Assembly: GCA_007120575.1 (NCBI GenBank) | Contig: SKNJ01000212.1 | Coordinates: 1 to 10,081 of the forward strand | DNA: 10,081 bases | Origin: Thioalkalivibrio sp. | Lineage (GTDB): Bacteria > Pseudomonadota > Gammaproteobacteria > Ectothiorhodospirales > Ectothiorhodospiraceae | Reading direction: 5' to 3' | Part shown: positions 1 to 7,362 of the stretch, in pieces | Layout: each line of letters starts with the position of its first letter | Numbering within the stretch: the stretch's first letter is position 1 | Translations under genes and position numbers: made by a program | Notes under the pieces: generated by a model | What the model was told of the DNA's origin: nothing | What the model saw: the letters and a program-made list of their open reading frames with translations, nothing else | Database searches by the model: none

Positions 1-725
1 AAAGCGTTGAAACCAATGCCGGCCTGCTGATCATCCTCACCCTTGCGGTGATCAGCGTCGGCGGCCTGGTCGAGATCGTGCCGTTGTTCTACATCGACGA
101 CACGATCGAGGAAGTGGACGGTGTGCGTCCGTACACCCCGTTGGAGCAGCGGGGGCGCGACATCTTCCTCCGCGAGGGCTGCTACGCCTGCCACTCGCAG
201 ATGGTGCGCCCGTTCCGTGACGAGATGCTGCGCTACGGCCACTACTCACTGGCGGCCGAGTCGCAGTACGACCATCCGTTCCAGTGGGGCTCCAAGCGCA
301 CCGGCCCGGACCTGGCCCGAGTTGGCGGAAAGTACTCCAACGAATGGCAGGTCCAGCACATGATTGATCCGCAGTCGCTGGTTCCGGAGTCGATCATGCC
401 GGGCTACCCCTGGCTGGCCGAGACCCCGCTTGACTACTCCGACATCGACCGCCGGATGATCGCGCTGAAACGCGTGGGTGTGCCGTACTCGCTCACCGAA
501 GAGGAATACCAGGCCAACGTCGAGAAATTCGGCGAGGAACACGCCCGGATGTTCGATATCAATCGCGCGCAGGACAACCTGATCGCGCAGGCCCAGGCTG
601 AGAACTTCGACGGCGACTCCTCCTTCATCTCGGAGATGGACGCTATGGTGGCCTACCTGCAGGTCCTCGGGACCATGGTGGACTTCAGCGAGTACGACGA
701 CGGGCACTTTGCCGAATTCCGGTAA
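1..725 (+). CDS. ccoO: cbb3-type cytochrome c oxidase mono-heme subunit II (CcoO/FixO), start lost at window edge
   Basis: CcoO is the membrane-anchored mono-heme subunit that passes electrons from CcoP to the catalytic subunit CcoN. The frame is open from base 3, before any good start. The first visible residues, SVETNAGLL, match the usual CcoO N-terminus just before its membrane helix, so only a few codons are missing (240 full codons are visible). The helix ([19 protein letters not shown]) is followed by the heme c motif CYACH at 180-194. Next come the typical stretches [33 protein letters not shown] and the probable axial Met in ESIMPGYPW (Met codon 396-398). The C-terminal half carries about 35 more residues between GVPYS and [14 protein letters not shown] than the short pseudomonad form, as in the longer alphaproteobacterial-type proteins. 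It is followed 24 bases later by ccoQ, in one operon. Identification is very secure. Confidence 0.96.
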   Translation, partial: SVETNAGLLIILTLAVISVGGLVEIVPLFYIDDTIEEVDGVRPYTPLEQRGRDIFLREGCYACHSQMVRPFRDEMLRYGHYSLAAESQYDHPFQWGSKRTGPDLARVGGKYSNEWQVQHMIDPQSLVPESIMPGYPWLAETPLDYSDIDRRMIALKRVGVPYSLTEEEYQANVEKFGEEHARMFDINRAQDNLIAQAQAENFDGDSSFISEMDAMVAYLQVLGTMVDFSEYDDGHFAEFR

Positions 726-749
726 GGGCGAACGAGCGGGGCGAGCGAA

Positions 750-968
750 ATGGCGGCAGCCTGGGAATGGATCACGGACATGGGCAACAGCAAGATGGTC
801 GCGCTGTTGCTGTTCATGAGCACGTTTATCGGGATCGTGATCTTCCTGTTCGCCAATCGTCGGCGCGCCAGCAAGTTCGAGACGTATCGCTACATTCCTC
901 TGGATGACGATGATTCGTTCCGGGAGCCCACGGCCCGGCACGACAAAACCGAGAGCGAAAAGCAATGA
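750..968 (+). CDS. ccoQ: cbb3-type cytochrome c oxidase small subunit (CcoQ/FixQ)
   Basis: This is a 72-residue protein with one membrane helix (about residues 17-34, VALLLFMSTFIGIVIFLF), then a basic patch (NRRR) and an acidic, polar cytoplasmic tail with DDDDSF. This layout, and its place between ccoO and ccoP, are those of CcoQ, which stabilises the assembled cbb3 oxidase and is not needed for catalysis in the species studied. The ATG at 750 follows a weak purine-rich stretch (GGGGCGAGCGAA). The stop TGA at 966-968 overlaps the ccoP start in an ATGA, so the two are probably translationally coupled. CcoQ sequences diverge widely, so the call rests on context, size and topology together. Confidence 0.93.
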   Translation: MAAAWEWITDMGNSKMVALLLFMSTFIGIVIFLFANRRRASKFETYRYIPLDDDDSFREPTARHDKTESEKQ

Positions 969-1897
969 GCACACAGGACAACGGCAACAAGGACCCGAAC
1001 AGCCAGGTCGAGACCACCGGGCACGTCTGGGATGGCAATCTCCAGGAATACAACAACCCGCTGCCGCGCTGGTGGCTGTGGGGGTTCTACGCCACGATCG
1101 TGTTCGCCGTGGTCTACTGGCTTCTCTACCCGGCCTGGCCGATCGGCGACACCTTCACCAAGGGTTTTGCCTCGGTCACTTACGAGGTGGATGGCGAGGA
1201 ACGCACCACGCACTGGAATACGCGTGCGCTGCTGGCCCGCGACATGCAGACCGGTACTTACGCGGTACGTCAGCGCGAGATGCTCGAGCAGACCGCCGCC
1301 AAGGACTACGACGAGATCCTGGCTGATGCCGAGGCGATGAGTTTCGTCAATGCCTACGCTCAGGGTTCGTTCGGTACCTGGTGTGCCGCCTGCCACCAGG
1401 TCGGCGGGGCCGGCGTGGTCGGGCAGTATCCGAACCTGCGCAATGACCACTGGAAGTGGGGTGGCACCGTGGACCATATCGAGCAGACCATCGCGCAGGG
1501 CCGGCTTGGCTATATGCCGGGTTATCGCGGCATCCTGGATGGAGATCAGCTCAATCAGGTCGCGGCCTACGTGCTGTCCCTGAACGGGTACGGCATGGAC
1601 GCCGCCGCGGTCGACGCCGGGCAGCGTATCTTCACCGGCACCGATGGCGGTTGCTTCCAGTGCCATGGCATGGATGCGGGCGGCCTGGCCTCGCAGGGTG
1701 CGCCGGATCTAACCAACGATCTGTGGGGCCTGGTGGATGTCCGGGGTGCCGACAACGATGCCCAGCGGCAGCGCCTGGTGGCCAACTTCGTTCGCGATGG
1801 CGCCCAGCGCGAGATGCCGGGGTTTGCCGATCGCCTGTCGGATGCGGAAATCAAGATGCTGACGGCATACGTCCATTCGCTGGGCGGCGGCCAGTAG
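965..1897 (+). CDS. ccoP: cbb3-type cytochrome c oxidase di-heme subunit III (CcoP/FixP)
   Basis: CcoP is the di-heme c subunit that accepts electrons from soluble cytochromes in the periplasm and hands them to CcoO. The 310-residue length is normal. A cytoplasmic N-terminal segment ends in the family signature NPLPRWWLWGFY (about residues 31-42) and leads into one membrane helix (to about residue 57). Two cytochrome c domains follow: CAACH at residues 140-144 with probable axial Met184 (GYMPGY), and CFQCH at 230-234 with probable axial Met284 (EMPGF). The linker RREMLEQTAAKDYDE-like region between helix and heme 1 is also typical. The start is set by the ATGA overlap with ccoQ. It is the last gene of the structural operon visible here, followed by a 185-base gap with hairpins. 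Confidence 0.97.
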   Translation: MSTQDNGNKDPNSQVETTGHVWDGNLQEYNNPLPRWWLWGFYATIVFAVVYWLLYPAWPIGDTFTKGFASVTYEVDGEERTTHWNTRALLARDMQTGTYAVRQREMLEQTAAKDYDEILADAEAMSFVNAYAQGSFGTWCAACHQVGGAGVVGQYPNLRNDHWKWGGTVDHIEQTIAQGRLGYMPGYRGILDGDQLNQVAAYVLSLNGYGMDAAAVDAGQRIFTGTDGGCFQCHGMDAGGLASQGAPDLTNDLWGLVDVRGADNDAQRQRLVANFVRDGAQREMPGFADRLSDAEIKMLTAYVHSLGGGQ

Positions 1898-1918
1898 TCC
1901 GGGGCGTTTCTGCATCCT

Positions 1919-1942
1919 GGGGCGGTCCTGCAGGGCCGCCCC
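1919..1942 (+). other. GC-rich hairpin after ccoP
   Basis: GGGGCGGTCC and GGGCCGCCCC form a 10-bp stem (one G-U pair in RNA) around the loop TGCA, starting 21 bases after the ccoP stop. No T-run follows, so it is not a classic intrinsic terminator. It may protect the 3' end of the ccoNOQP message or weaken read-through into ccoG. Confidence 0.5.
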
Positions 1943-1955
1943 GTGAGTCTCTCAA

Positions 1956-2005
1956 CAGGGGCGCTGGCCGGGTTTCTTGATGCCCGCGGGCGCCCCTGCT
2001 TTATT
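1956..2005 (+). terminator. possible terminator hairpin between ccoP and ccoG
   Basis: CAGGGGCGC (1956-1964) and GCGCCCCTG (1990-1998) are perfect inverted copies. An inner stem, CGGG (1969-1972) with CCCG (1983-1986), shortens the effective loop. CTTTATT follows directly. This could end part of the ccoNOQP transcript, although the T-tract is poor and the stem has an unpaired interior. Confidence 0.35.
1977..2005 (+). promoter_or_regulatory. candidate sigma-70 promoter for ccoGHIS
   Basis: TTGATG (1977-1982) and TTTATT (2000-2005) lie 17 bases apart. A TG one base before the second hexamer (1997-1998) gives an extended -10. Each hexamer matches the consensus at only 4 of 6 positions, and the site sits inside the hairpin described for 1956-1998, so both cannot be used freely. 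I found no FNR/Anr-type box (TTGAT-N4-ATCAA) in 1898-2082. Confidence 0.25.
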
Positions 2006-2082
2006 GGTACCCGCATATTCCCGATCGTGGCGCTGATGGCGGCGCCGGCGGTTGTTGCCGGATTCACCTCCGGGAGGTTTCG

Positions 2083-3483
2083 ATGCCCCAGGCCCAGCCA
2101 TTGTACGAGGCGCGTGTTCCGATCCATCCGCGTTCGGTCAAGGGGCGTTTCCGCAACCTGAAGAGCGGGATCCTGGTGCTCGCCTACGGGGTTTTCTTCG
2201 GCCTTCCCTGGCTCCGCTGGGAGCGGGAGTTCGGACCCAACCAGGCTGTGCTGTTCGATATCCCCGGCCGCCAGTTCCATATCTTCGATCTGGTTGTGTA
2301 CCCCCAGGACATCTTCTGGCTGGCCGGCATACTGATGCTGGCAGCGCTGTTGCTGTTCTTCGTGACCGGCGTGGCCGGGCGGGTGTTCTGCGGGTATTTC
2401 TGCTTCCAGACCCTGTGGACCGACGTGTTCATGTTCCTGGAGCGCAGGATCCAGGGCGAACGCCCGGCTCGGTTGCGTCTGGCCAAGCAGCCGTGGAACG
2501 GTGAAAAGCTGGTCAAGTACGGGCTGACCCACCTGTCCTGGTTGCTGGTTGCGTTTGCCACCGGGCTGGGCTTCGTCCTGTACTGGGGCGACGCGCCGAC
2601 CCTGGTGGCGCAGTTCTTTTCCGGCCAGGCGGTTTCCGCGGCCTATATCACCGCCGGCATCCTGACCGCCACCACCTATACCGCGGCCGGTCTGGCGCGC
2701 GAGCAGGTGTGCACCTACATCTGTCCGTATGCGCGCTTCCAGAGCGTGATGTTCGACCGCGATACCCTGATCGTCTCCTATGACGCTGCGCGTGGCGAGG
2801 CCAGCGCCGGGCGGGCCAAGGTAAAGGCCGGCCTGAAGACTCGCGAGGAACGTCAGGCCGCCGGGGTCGGCGACTGCATCGACTGTGGCTATTGTGTGCA
2901 GGTCTGTCCCACCGGTATCGATATCCGCGATGGCCTGCAGTATCAGTGCATCCATTGCGCGCTTTGTATCGACGCCTGCGACACCATCATGGACAAGCAG
3001 GGCTGGCCGCGCGGACTGATCGCCTATACCTCCGAGCGTGAGCAGGAGGGTGGCAAGACGCATCTGGTCAAGGGCAAATCGCTCGGGTACGGCGTCGCAA
3101 TCATGGTCGTGATCGGGGCGTTGCTGTACAGCATCCTCGAGCGCCCACCGGTGGACGCCAACGTCAACCAGGTCCGCCAGCCGCTGTACGTGCAGATGGC
3201 GGACGGGTCGGTACAGAACGGTTACGAGCTGCGTCTGAACAACGTGTCGCACGAGGTGCTGGATTTCGAGATCGGGATCGATGGACTCGCAGGTGCCGAG
3301 ATCGATCTGGGGCGGGTCGACGAGATCCGCCTCGACCCGGGCGAGCGCATTACCGTCCTGATCCGGGTGCGCGCCGACGTCGAACCGGGGTCCGCATCGC
3401 CGCAATCCTTCGACTTTGTGATCAGCGACCGGGATGGCCGGATCGAGCCGCTGCGTGTCGATTCACGCTTCAGCCACCGATAA
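2083..3483 (+). CDS. ccoG: cbb3 oxidase accessory iron-sulfur membrane protein (CcoG/FixG/RdxA family)
   Basis: CcoG is a membrane ferredoxin-like protein needed for cbb3 maturation. In Rhodobacter it has been linked to reduction of Cu(II) during copper delivery. The protein (466 residues) has an early helix (about 29-46), several more helices to about residue 205, and the family motifs CGYFCFQTLW (Cys103, Cys107) and REQVCTYICPYARFQSVMFD (Cys210, Cys214). Two 4Fe-4S clusters are held by CIDCGYCVQVCP (Cys265, 268, 271, 275) and CIHCALCIDAC (Cys289, 292, 295, 299). After a last helix (about 344-360) comes the periplasmic Ig-like FixG C-terminal domain, complete to SRF near the end. In the first motif, the Pro usual after the second Cys is Phe108. 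The ATG has a strong ribosome site, GGGAGG at 2072-2077. It opens the assembly gene run. Confidence 0.97.
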   Translation: MPQAQPLYEARVPIHPRSVKGRFRNLKSGILVLAYGVFFGLPWLRWEREFGPNQAVLFDIPGRQFHIFDLVVYPQDIFWLAGILMLAALLLFFVTGVAGRVFCGYFCFQTLWTDVFMFLERRIQGERPARLRLAKQPWNGEKLVKYGLTHLSWLLVAFATGLGFVLYWGDAPTLVAQFFSGQAVSAAYITAGILTATTYTAAGLAREQVCTYICPYARFQSVMFDRDTLIVSYDAARGEASAGRAKVKAGLKTREERQAAGVGDCIDCGYCVQVCPTGIDIRDGLQYQCIHCALCIDACDTIMDKQGWPRGLIAYTSEREQEGGKTHLVKGKSLGYGVAIMVVIGALLYSILERPPVDANVNQVRQPLYVQMADGSVQNGYELRLNNVSHEVLDFEIGIDGLAGAEIDLGRVDEIRLDPGERITVLIRVRADVEPGSASPQSFDFVISDRDGRIEPLRVDSRFSHR

Positions 3484-3498
3484 CCTTCATTACCCGAG

Positions 3499-3534
3499 CC
3501 GGGGGGTGTCGGAACTGGCGTTCCTGCCCCCTGG
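3499..3534 (+). other. two-part hairpin between ccoG and ccoH
   Basis: CCGGGGGG (3499-3506) pairs with CCCCCTGG (3527-3534, one G-U pair). Inside it, GGAAC (3511-3515) pairs with GTTCC (3520-3524) around the loop TGGC. No T-run follows, so it looks like an RNA stability or processing element rather than a terminator. Confidence 0.45.
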
Positions 3535-3573
3535 TCCCTAAGCTGCAAGTAATATCAACCTGATGATGGTCCG

Positions 3574-4404
3574 ATGAACAACCTTGTCCTGACCCTTGGC
3601 CTGGGCAGTGCCGTACTGGCCCTGCTGTTCGCTTTGATCTACCGGTTTACCAGGCTGCGCGCCTATCATACGGCCGCCCTGGTGGTCGCGGTGATGCTGT
3701 TCGTGTTCATTCCGGCCTCGATCCTCAACTGGCACGGGGCGGATGTGTTCGCGATCCACCTCGCCCTGTACGTCATCGTTCCGTATGGCCTGGGCATCAT
3801 CTTTACGCAGAAGGAGGGCGAGGCCGGCAATGGCGAAAAGGGGGCGTTTGGTCGCCTGCACTGGGCGCCCATGGTCCTGGTGGGTTTCTTCACCATTGTG
3901 GCCTCGGTCCAGGCCGTGCTGATCACCCTCGCGAACAACGGGATGCCCCAGCGCTTCATCGGGACCCTGCTGCCGGCCCCGGAAAATCCTGCCGAGCGTG
4001 TCACCTCCGGGTTCCCGGGCACGGTAGCGGGGATCCAGGAACGCGATCAGGCCCTCGCGGTTGACCGCATGACGGTGCTCAAGGAACAACGCCAACTGGG
4101 CTGGCAAATGCGCCAGGGCTGGCTGGAGCGCCCGGTCGAGGGCGAGCCCGCGACCCTGCAGGTCGAGGTGCGTGATGCGCAGGGTCAGCCGATCATGGAT
4201 GCCGAGATCACTGGAGCCTTCATGTGGCTGGCCGACGAACGTCGCGACCAGGCGTTTGCCATGCAGTACCAGGGTGACGGCCTGTACCAGGCCGAGGTGA
4301 ACCTGCCCGCCCCGGGTCGCTGGGAATTGCGTTATTTCGTCGAGCACGACGGCCAGCGTGTCGAACAGCAAGCCCGTACCCGAGTCCGCGGCCAGGCCGG
4401 CTGA
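3574..4404 (+). CDS. ccoH: FixH/CcoH-family cbb3 oxidase assembly protein with N-terminal multi-helix extension
   Basis: The gene lies between ccoG and ccoI, the usual place of ccoH/fixH, whose product is needed for cbb3 assembly and can associate with the complex. Residues from about 95 to 276 look like a complete FixH: a membrane helix (98-119, WAPMVLVGFFTIVASVQAVLI), then a periplasmic part with the typical GIQERDQALAVDRM...LGWQMR segment and a beta-rich domain (LQVEVRDAQGQPIMDAEITG, GLYQAEVNLPAPGRWEL). In front of this are three more predicted helices (about 4-23, 33-52, 58-78) and a charged loop (79-95). FixH proteins I know are usually about 150-180 residues with one helix, so this 276-residue form is extended. 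No strong ribosome site precedes the ATG. The stop is two bases before the TTG used for ccoI. Family identity is likely; the extra part is unexplained. Confidence 0.85.
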   Translation: MNNLVLTLGLGSAVLALLFALIYRFTRLRAYHTAALVVAVMLFVFIPASILNWHGADVFAIHLALYVIVPYGLGIIFTQKEGEAGNGEKGAFGRLHWAPMVLVGFFTIVASVQAVLITLANNGMPQRFIGTLLPAPENPAERVTSGFPGTVAGIQERDQALAVDRMTVLKEQRQLGWQMRQGWLERPVEGEPATLQVEVRDAQGQPIMDAEITGAFMWLADERRDQAFAMQYQGDGLYQAEVNLPAPGRWELRYFVEHDGQRVEQQARTRVRGQAG

Positions 4405-4406
4405 GC

Positions 4407-6995
4407 TTGCCACGTTCGCCCGTGAGCGTGCGTGATTCCTCCCGCGGGCCGGCCGATCCGACCGCCAGCCCGGACCAAACGTCCTGTTTCCACTGCGGCC
4501 TTCCCGTACCTCCGGGGGCCGAGTACCCGGTCGACTTTGAAGGTAGCAAGCAAGCGACCTGCTGTGCCGGCTGCCAGGCGGTCGCCGGTGCGATTATCGA
4601 GCGCGGACTGGGTACCTATTACCACCACCGCTCGGCACCTGCCGGTACTGCCGGCGAGCCCCTGATCCCGGACGAATTGCGCGAACTGGAGCTGTTCGAC
4701 AGCCCGGCGATCCAGCAGCAGTTCGTCACCGATCTGGAGGGCCGTGGCGATGGCGGCGAACTGCGCGAGGCCGCATTGATCCTGGAAGGGATCACCTGTG
4801 CCGCCTGTGTGTGGCTGAACGAGCGGCACGTGCAGTCTCTGCCCGGGGTGCAGGCGTTCACCATCAATTATTCTACCCACCGTGCCCGCGTGGTCTGGGA
4901 CCCGTCGCGCATCGCGCTGTCGGACATCCTCAAGGCGATTCGCGATATCGGCTACCACGCCCACCCCTATGATCCCGGCACGCGCGAGCAGGCCTTGATG
5001 CGCGAGCGCGGGCTCGCGCTGCGCCGCATTGCAGTGGCCGCGCTCGGGATGATGCAGGTGATGATGCTGGCGGTCGCGCTGTGGCTGGGCGAAGACGACC
5101 CCGCGCATCAGGACCTGATGCAGTTCATGCGCTGGGTGGCCGCAGCACTGACCACGCCCGTGGTGTTCTATTCCGCCATCCCTTTCTATCAGAGCGCCTG
5201 GCGTGACCTGCGCCAGCGACGCCTGGGGATGGATGTCCCTGTCAGCCTGGCGATCGTGGTGACTTATTTCGCGAGTCTGTACGCGGTGTCCCTGGGGACC
5301 GGCGAGCATGTTTACTTCGAATCGGTGGTGATGTTCGTGTTCTTCCTGCTCACCAGCCGGTACCTGGAACTCATCGCGCGCCAGCGCGCCAGTCAGGCGA
5401 TCGACCGCCTGGATCGACTGGTCCCGGCCGTTGCCAACCGGATCGACCCGCAGGAAGGGTCCCAGGCGGTCCCGGTCAGCGAACTCGAGCCCGGACACTG
5501 CGTGCGGGTGCGCCCCGGCGAGTCCATTCCCGCCGATGGTGTGATCCGGGAAGGGCATTCCACCATCAACCGCGCGCTGCTGACCGGCGAACCGGATCCG
5601 CGACCGGCCGTTCCCGGCGACGCGGTCACCGGCGGCACCATCAACGTCGACAGTCCGTTGACGATCGAGGTCCGGCGGGTGGGCGCCGAGACCACCCTGG
5701 CGGCGATCCAGCGCCTCCTGGATCGCGCCCAGACCGACAAGCCCCGCCTGGCCCGGATCGCCGAGGCCGGGACCGGCTGGTTCGTGGGCGCCGTCCTGGT
5801 GCTGACCGCTCTGGCCGGCGTGGTCTGGTATGCCCTGATCGACCCGTCCCGCGCATTGTGGGTAATGGTCGCGATGCTGGTGGCGACCTGCCCCTGCGCC
5901 CTGGCCCTGGCGACGCCCGTCGCGCTGACTGCCACGACCGGCGCGCTGTCGCGCCTGGGTTTGCTGGTCACCCGCGGGGTCGCACTCGAACGTCTGGCGC
6001 GGGTCGATACCGTCTGCCTGGACAAGACCGGGACCCTGACGGCCGGGCGACCGGTTCTGATCGCCCGTGATGATCTGGCCCCCCCTCCGCCGGGGGCGAC
6101 CTGGCTGGACTGGGCGGCGGCGCTTGAGAACTATTCGGAACATCCACTGGCGCGCGCGCTGGTCGAGGCCTCCGCTGCCTCCCCGGCCCGCGCGCAGCCC
6201 GAGCGGGTACAGAACCACCCGGGTCGCGGACTGACCGGTCAAATCGATGGATCCACGGTGGCGATTGGCGGGGCGACCCTGTCCCCCGAGGCGGTCGCGG
6301 CGGCCCCGGCCGGGGAGCCGCCGCCCGGCTATCCGCTGGCCTCTCCGGTGTGGCTGGTCGTGGACGGACGCGCGGTGGCCCGTTTCTGGCTCGCCGATGC
6401 GCCGCGTCCGGAGGCGGCCGAGACCATTGCCTGCCTGCGCGCGCGCGGCCTTGAGGTGGTGCTGCTGACGGGCGACCGTCCGGAGGCGGCCGACGTGTTT
6501 GCCCGGCACCTCGGCATCCCCCTGGCGCTGGGCGGGCTCTCTCCCGAGGACAAACTGGCCTATGTGCGTCGTCGCCAGGCCGAGGGCCGGGTGGTGCTGA
6601 TGGCCGGGGAGGGCATCAATGATGCCCCGGTGCTGGCCGGGGCCGATGTGTCCCTGGCCATGGGTGGCGGGACGCGCCTGGCCCAGACGCAGGCCGACCT
6701 GGTGCTGATGTCCGACCGCCTGGATCGGCTTCCGGTCAGTCTGGAGCAGGCCCGGCACACGCGCCGCATCATCCGCCAGAACATTGCCTGGGCCATCGGC
6801 TACAACGCGGTGGCACTGCCGGTGGCGGCCGCGGGCCTGCTGACGCCCTGGCTGGCGGCGCTGGGCATGTCGCTCAGCTCGTTGCTGGTCGTGGGCAATG
6901 CCCTGCGCCTGCGCCCGGGTCGCGACCAGCCCAACCCGGGCGGAACGGCGTCTCCCGAGCCCGACACCGCACGCCCGGATTCGCGCGCCGCTTGA
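4407..6995 (+). CDS. ccoI: CcoI/FixI copper-translocating P1B-type ATPase for cbb3 oxidase
   Basis: CcoI is an inner-membrane copper pump that exports Cu for the CuB site of the cbb3 oxidase. Domains in order: a Cys-rich N-terminal region (CFHC at 27-30; CCAGC at 52-56), a heavy-metal-associated domain with GITCAACVW (Cys131, Cys134), membrane helices, the actuator loop TGE (393-395, followed by Pro), the copper site CPC (495-497), the phosphorylation site DKTGT (Asp539), SEHP (His579, Pro580) and TGDRPEAA. The last conserved loop reads GEGINDAP (734-741) where the family has GDGINDAP, so the Mg-binding Asp is Glu735. The 862-residue length fits CcoI with its N-terminal extension. The start is uncertain: TTG at 4407 gives the longest form, and GTG at 4422 or 4428 is possible. 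None has a clear ribosome site, so translation is probably coupled to ccoH. Confidence 0.95.
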   Translation: MPRSPVSVRDSSRGPADPTASPDQTSCFHCGLPVPPGAEYPVDFEGSKQATCCAGCQAVAGAIIERGLGTYYHHRSAPAGTAGEPLIPDELRELELFDSPAIQQQFVTDLEGRGDGGELREAALILEGITCAACVWLNERHVQSLPGVQAFTINYSTHRARVVWDPSRIALSDILKAIRDIGYHAHPYDPGTREQALMRERGLALRRIAVAALGMMQVMMLAVALWLGEDDPAHQDLMQFMRWVAAALTTPVVFYSAIPFYQSAWRDLRQRRLGMDVPVSLAIVVTYFASLYAVSLGTGEHVYFESVVMFVFFLLTSRYLELIARQRASQAIDRLDRLVPAVANRIDPQEGSQAVPVSELEPGHCVRVRPGESIPADGVIREGHSTINRALLTGEPDPRPAVPGDAVTGGTINVDSPLTIEVRRVGAETTLAAIQRLLDRAQTDKPRLARIAEAGTGWFVGAVLVLTALAGVVWYALIDPSRALWVMVAMLVATCPCALALATPVALTATTGALSRLGLLVTRGVALERLARVDTVCLDKTGTLTAGRPVLIARDDLAPPPPGATWLDWAAALENYSEHPLARALVEASAASPARAQPERVQNHPGRGLTGQIDGSTVAIGGATLSPEAVAAAPAGEPPPGYPLASPVWLVVDGRAVARFWLADAPRPEAAETIACLRARGLEVVLLTGDRPEAADVFARHLGIPLALGGLSPEDKLAYVRRRQAEGRVVLMAGEGINDAPVLAGADVSLAMGGGTRLAQTQADLVLMSDRLDRLPVSLEQARHTRRIIRQNIAWAIGYNAVALPVAAAGLLTPWLAALGMSLSSLLVVGNALRLRPGRDQPNPGGTASPEPDTARPDSRAA

Positions 6996-7025
6996 GTGCC
7001 TGGCCGTGGGCGGTACACTGGGGGC

Positions 7026-7238
7026 ATGTCGATCCTGTACCTGCTGATTCCGCTGGCGATGCTGTTTGCCCTGGTGGTCGGGCTGGTGCTGTTCTGGGCG
7101 ATCCGTTCGGGGCAGTACGATGACCTGGAGGGCCCCGCCCACCGTATCCTGATGGACGACGACGACCCGCGCATTCCGACCTCGAACCGGCGTGACGCCG
7201 CCTCCGGCGAGGCGCGTCGGGACGATCCGCACGACTGA
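7026..7238 (+). CDS. ccoS: cbb3-type oxidase assembly protein CcoS
   Basis: This is a 70-residue protein with one N-terminal helix (about residues 3-25) and the family's hallmark sequence FWAIRSGQYDDLEGPAHRIL followed by DDDDP. CcoS is required for insertion of the heme and copper cofactors into the cbb3 catalytic subunit in Rhodobacter. The ATG at 7026 was chosen because MSILYLLIPLA is the standard CcoS N-terminus, and GGGGG stands just before it. An in-frame GTG at 6996, directly after the ccoI stop, would add ten residues that do not look like CcoS. The C-terminal tail is polar and highly charged. It closes the ccoGHIS run, 30 bases after ccoI. Confidence 0.96.
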   Translation: MSILYLLIPLAMLFALVVGLVLFWAIRSGQYDDLEGPAHRILMDDDDPRIPTSNRRDAASGEARRDDPHD

Positions 7239-7263
7239 GCGACGGCCGAACCCCGGTGCGCTC

Positions 7264-7290
7264 CCGTTGTGGGATCTACACCGTTGTGGG
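7264..7290. repeat. pair of 10-bp direct repeats upstream of the small membrane protein gene
   Basis: CCGTTGTGGG occurs at 7264-7273 and again at 7281-7290, 17 bases apart. The pair ends just before the candidate -35 at 7297, a usual position for an activator site. There is no known regulator I can tie to this motif. Confidence 0.45.
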
Positions 7291-7296
7291 GTTTAC

Positions 7297-7325
7297 TTGC
7301 GCCGTGCCGCGGGTAGCCTTATGCT
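7297..7325 (+). promoter_or_regulatory. candidate promoter for the 33-residue membrane protein gene
   Basis: TTGCGC (7297-7302) and TATGCT (7320-7325) are 17 bases apart. The -10 matches the consensus at 4 of 6 positions and the -35 at 3 of 6, so an activator would probably be needed. It would start transcription near 7332, about 30 bases before the ATG. Confidence 0.35.
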
Positions 7326-7362
7326 TTGTCCAGTTATCGGCTTCGACCCAGAGGGCTTGGCA

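Noticed and set aside
1977..1990. TTGATGCCCGCGGG as an FNR/Anr box before ccoG
   Set aside because: Only the left half (TTGAT) fits. The right half should be ATCAA and is GCGGG.
1943..2161. A 72-codon plus-strand frame in the ccoP-ccoG gap
   Set aside because: It overlaps the strong ccoG start by about 80 bases in another frame, has no ribosome site, and its sequence resembles no known family.
1567..3405. A 612-codon minus-strand open frame opposite ccoP and ccoG
   Set aside because: It crosses two well-identified genes and their gap, with low-complexity composition and no ribosome site or domain.
4332..7232. A 966-codon open frame on the minus strand opposite ccoI and ccoS
   Set aside because: It runs opposite genes with clear motifs, and its translation is rich in Arg, Gly, Gln and His with no recognisable domain. 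This is the usual antisense shadow in high-GC DNA.
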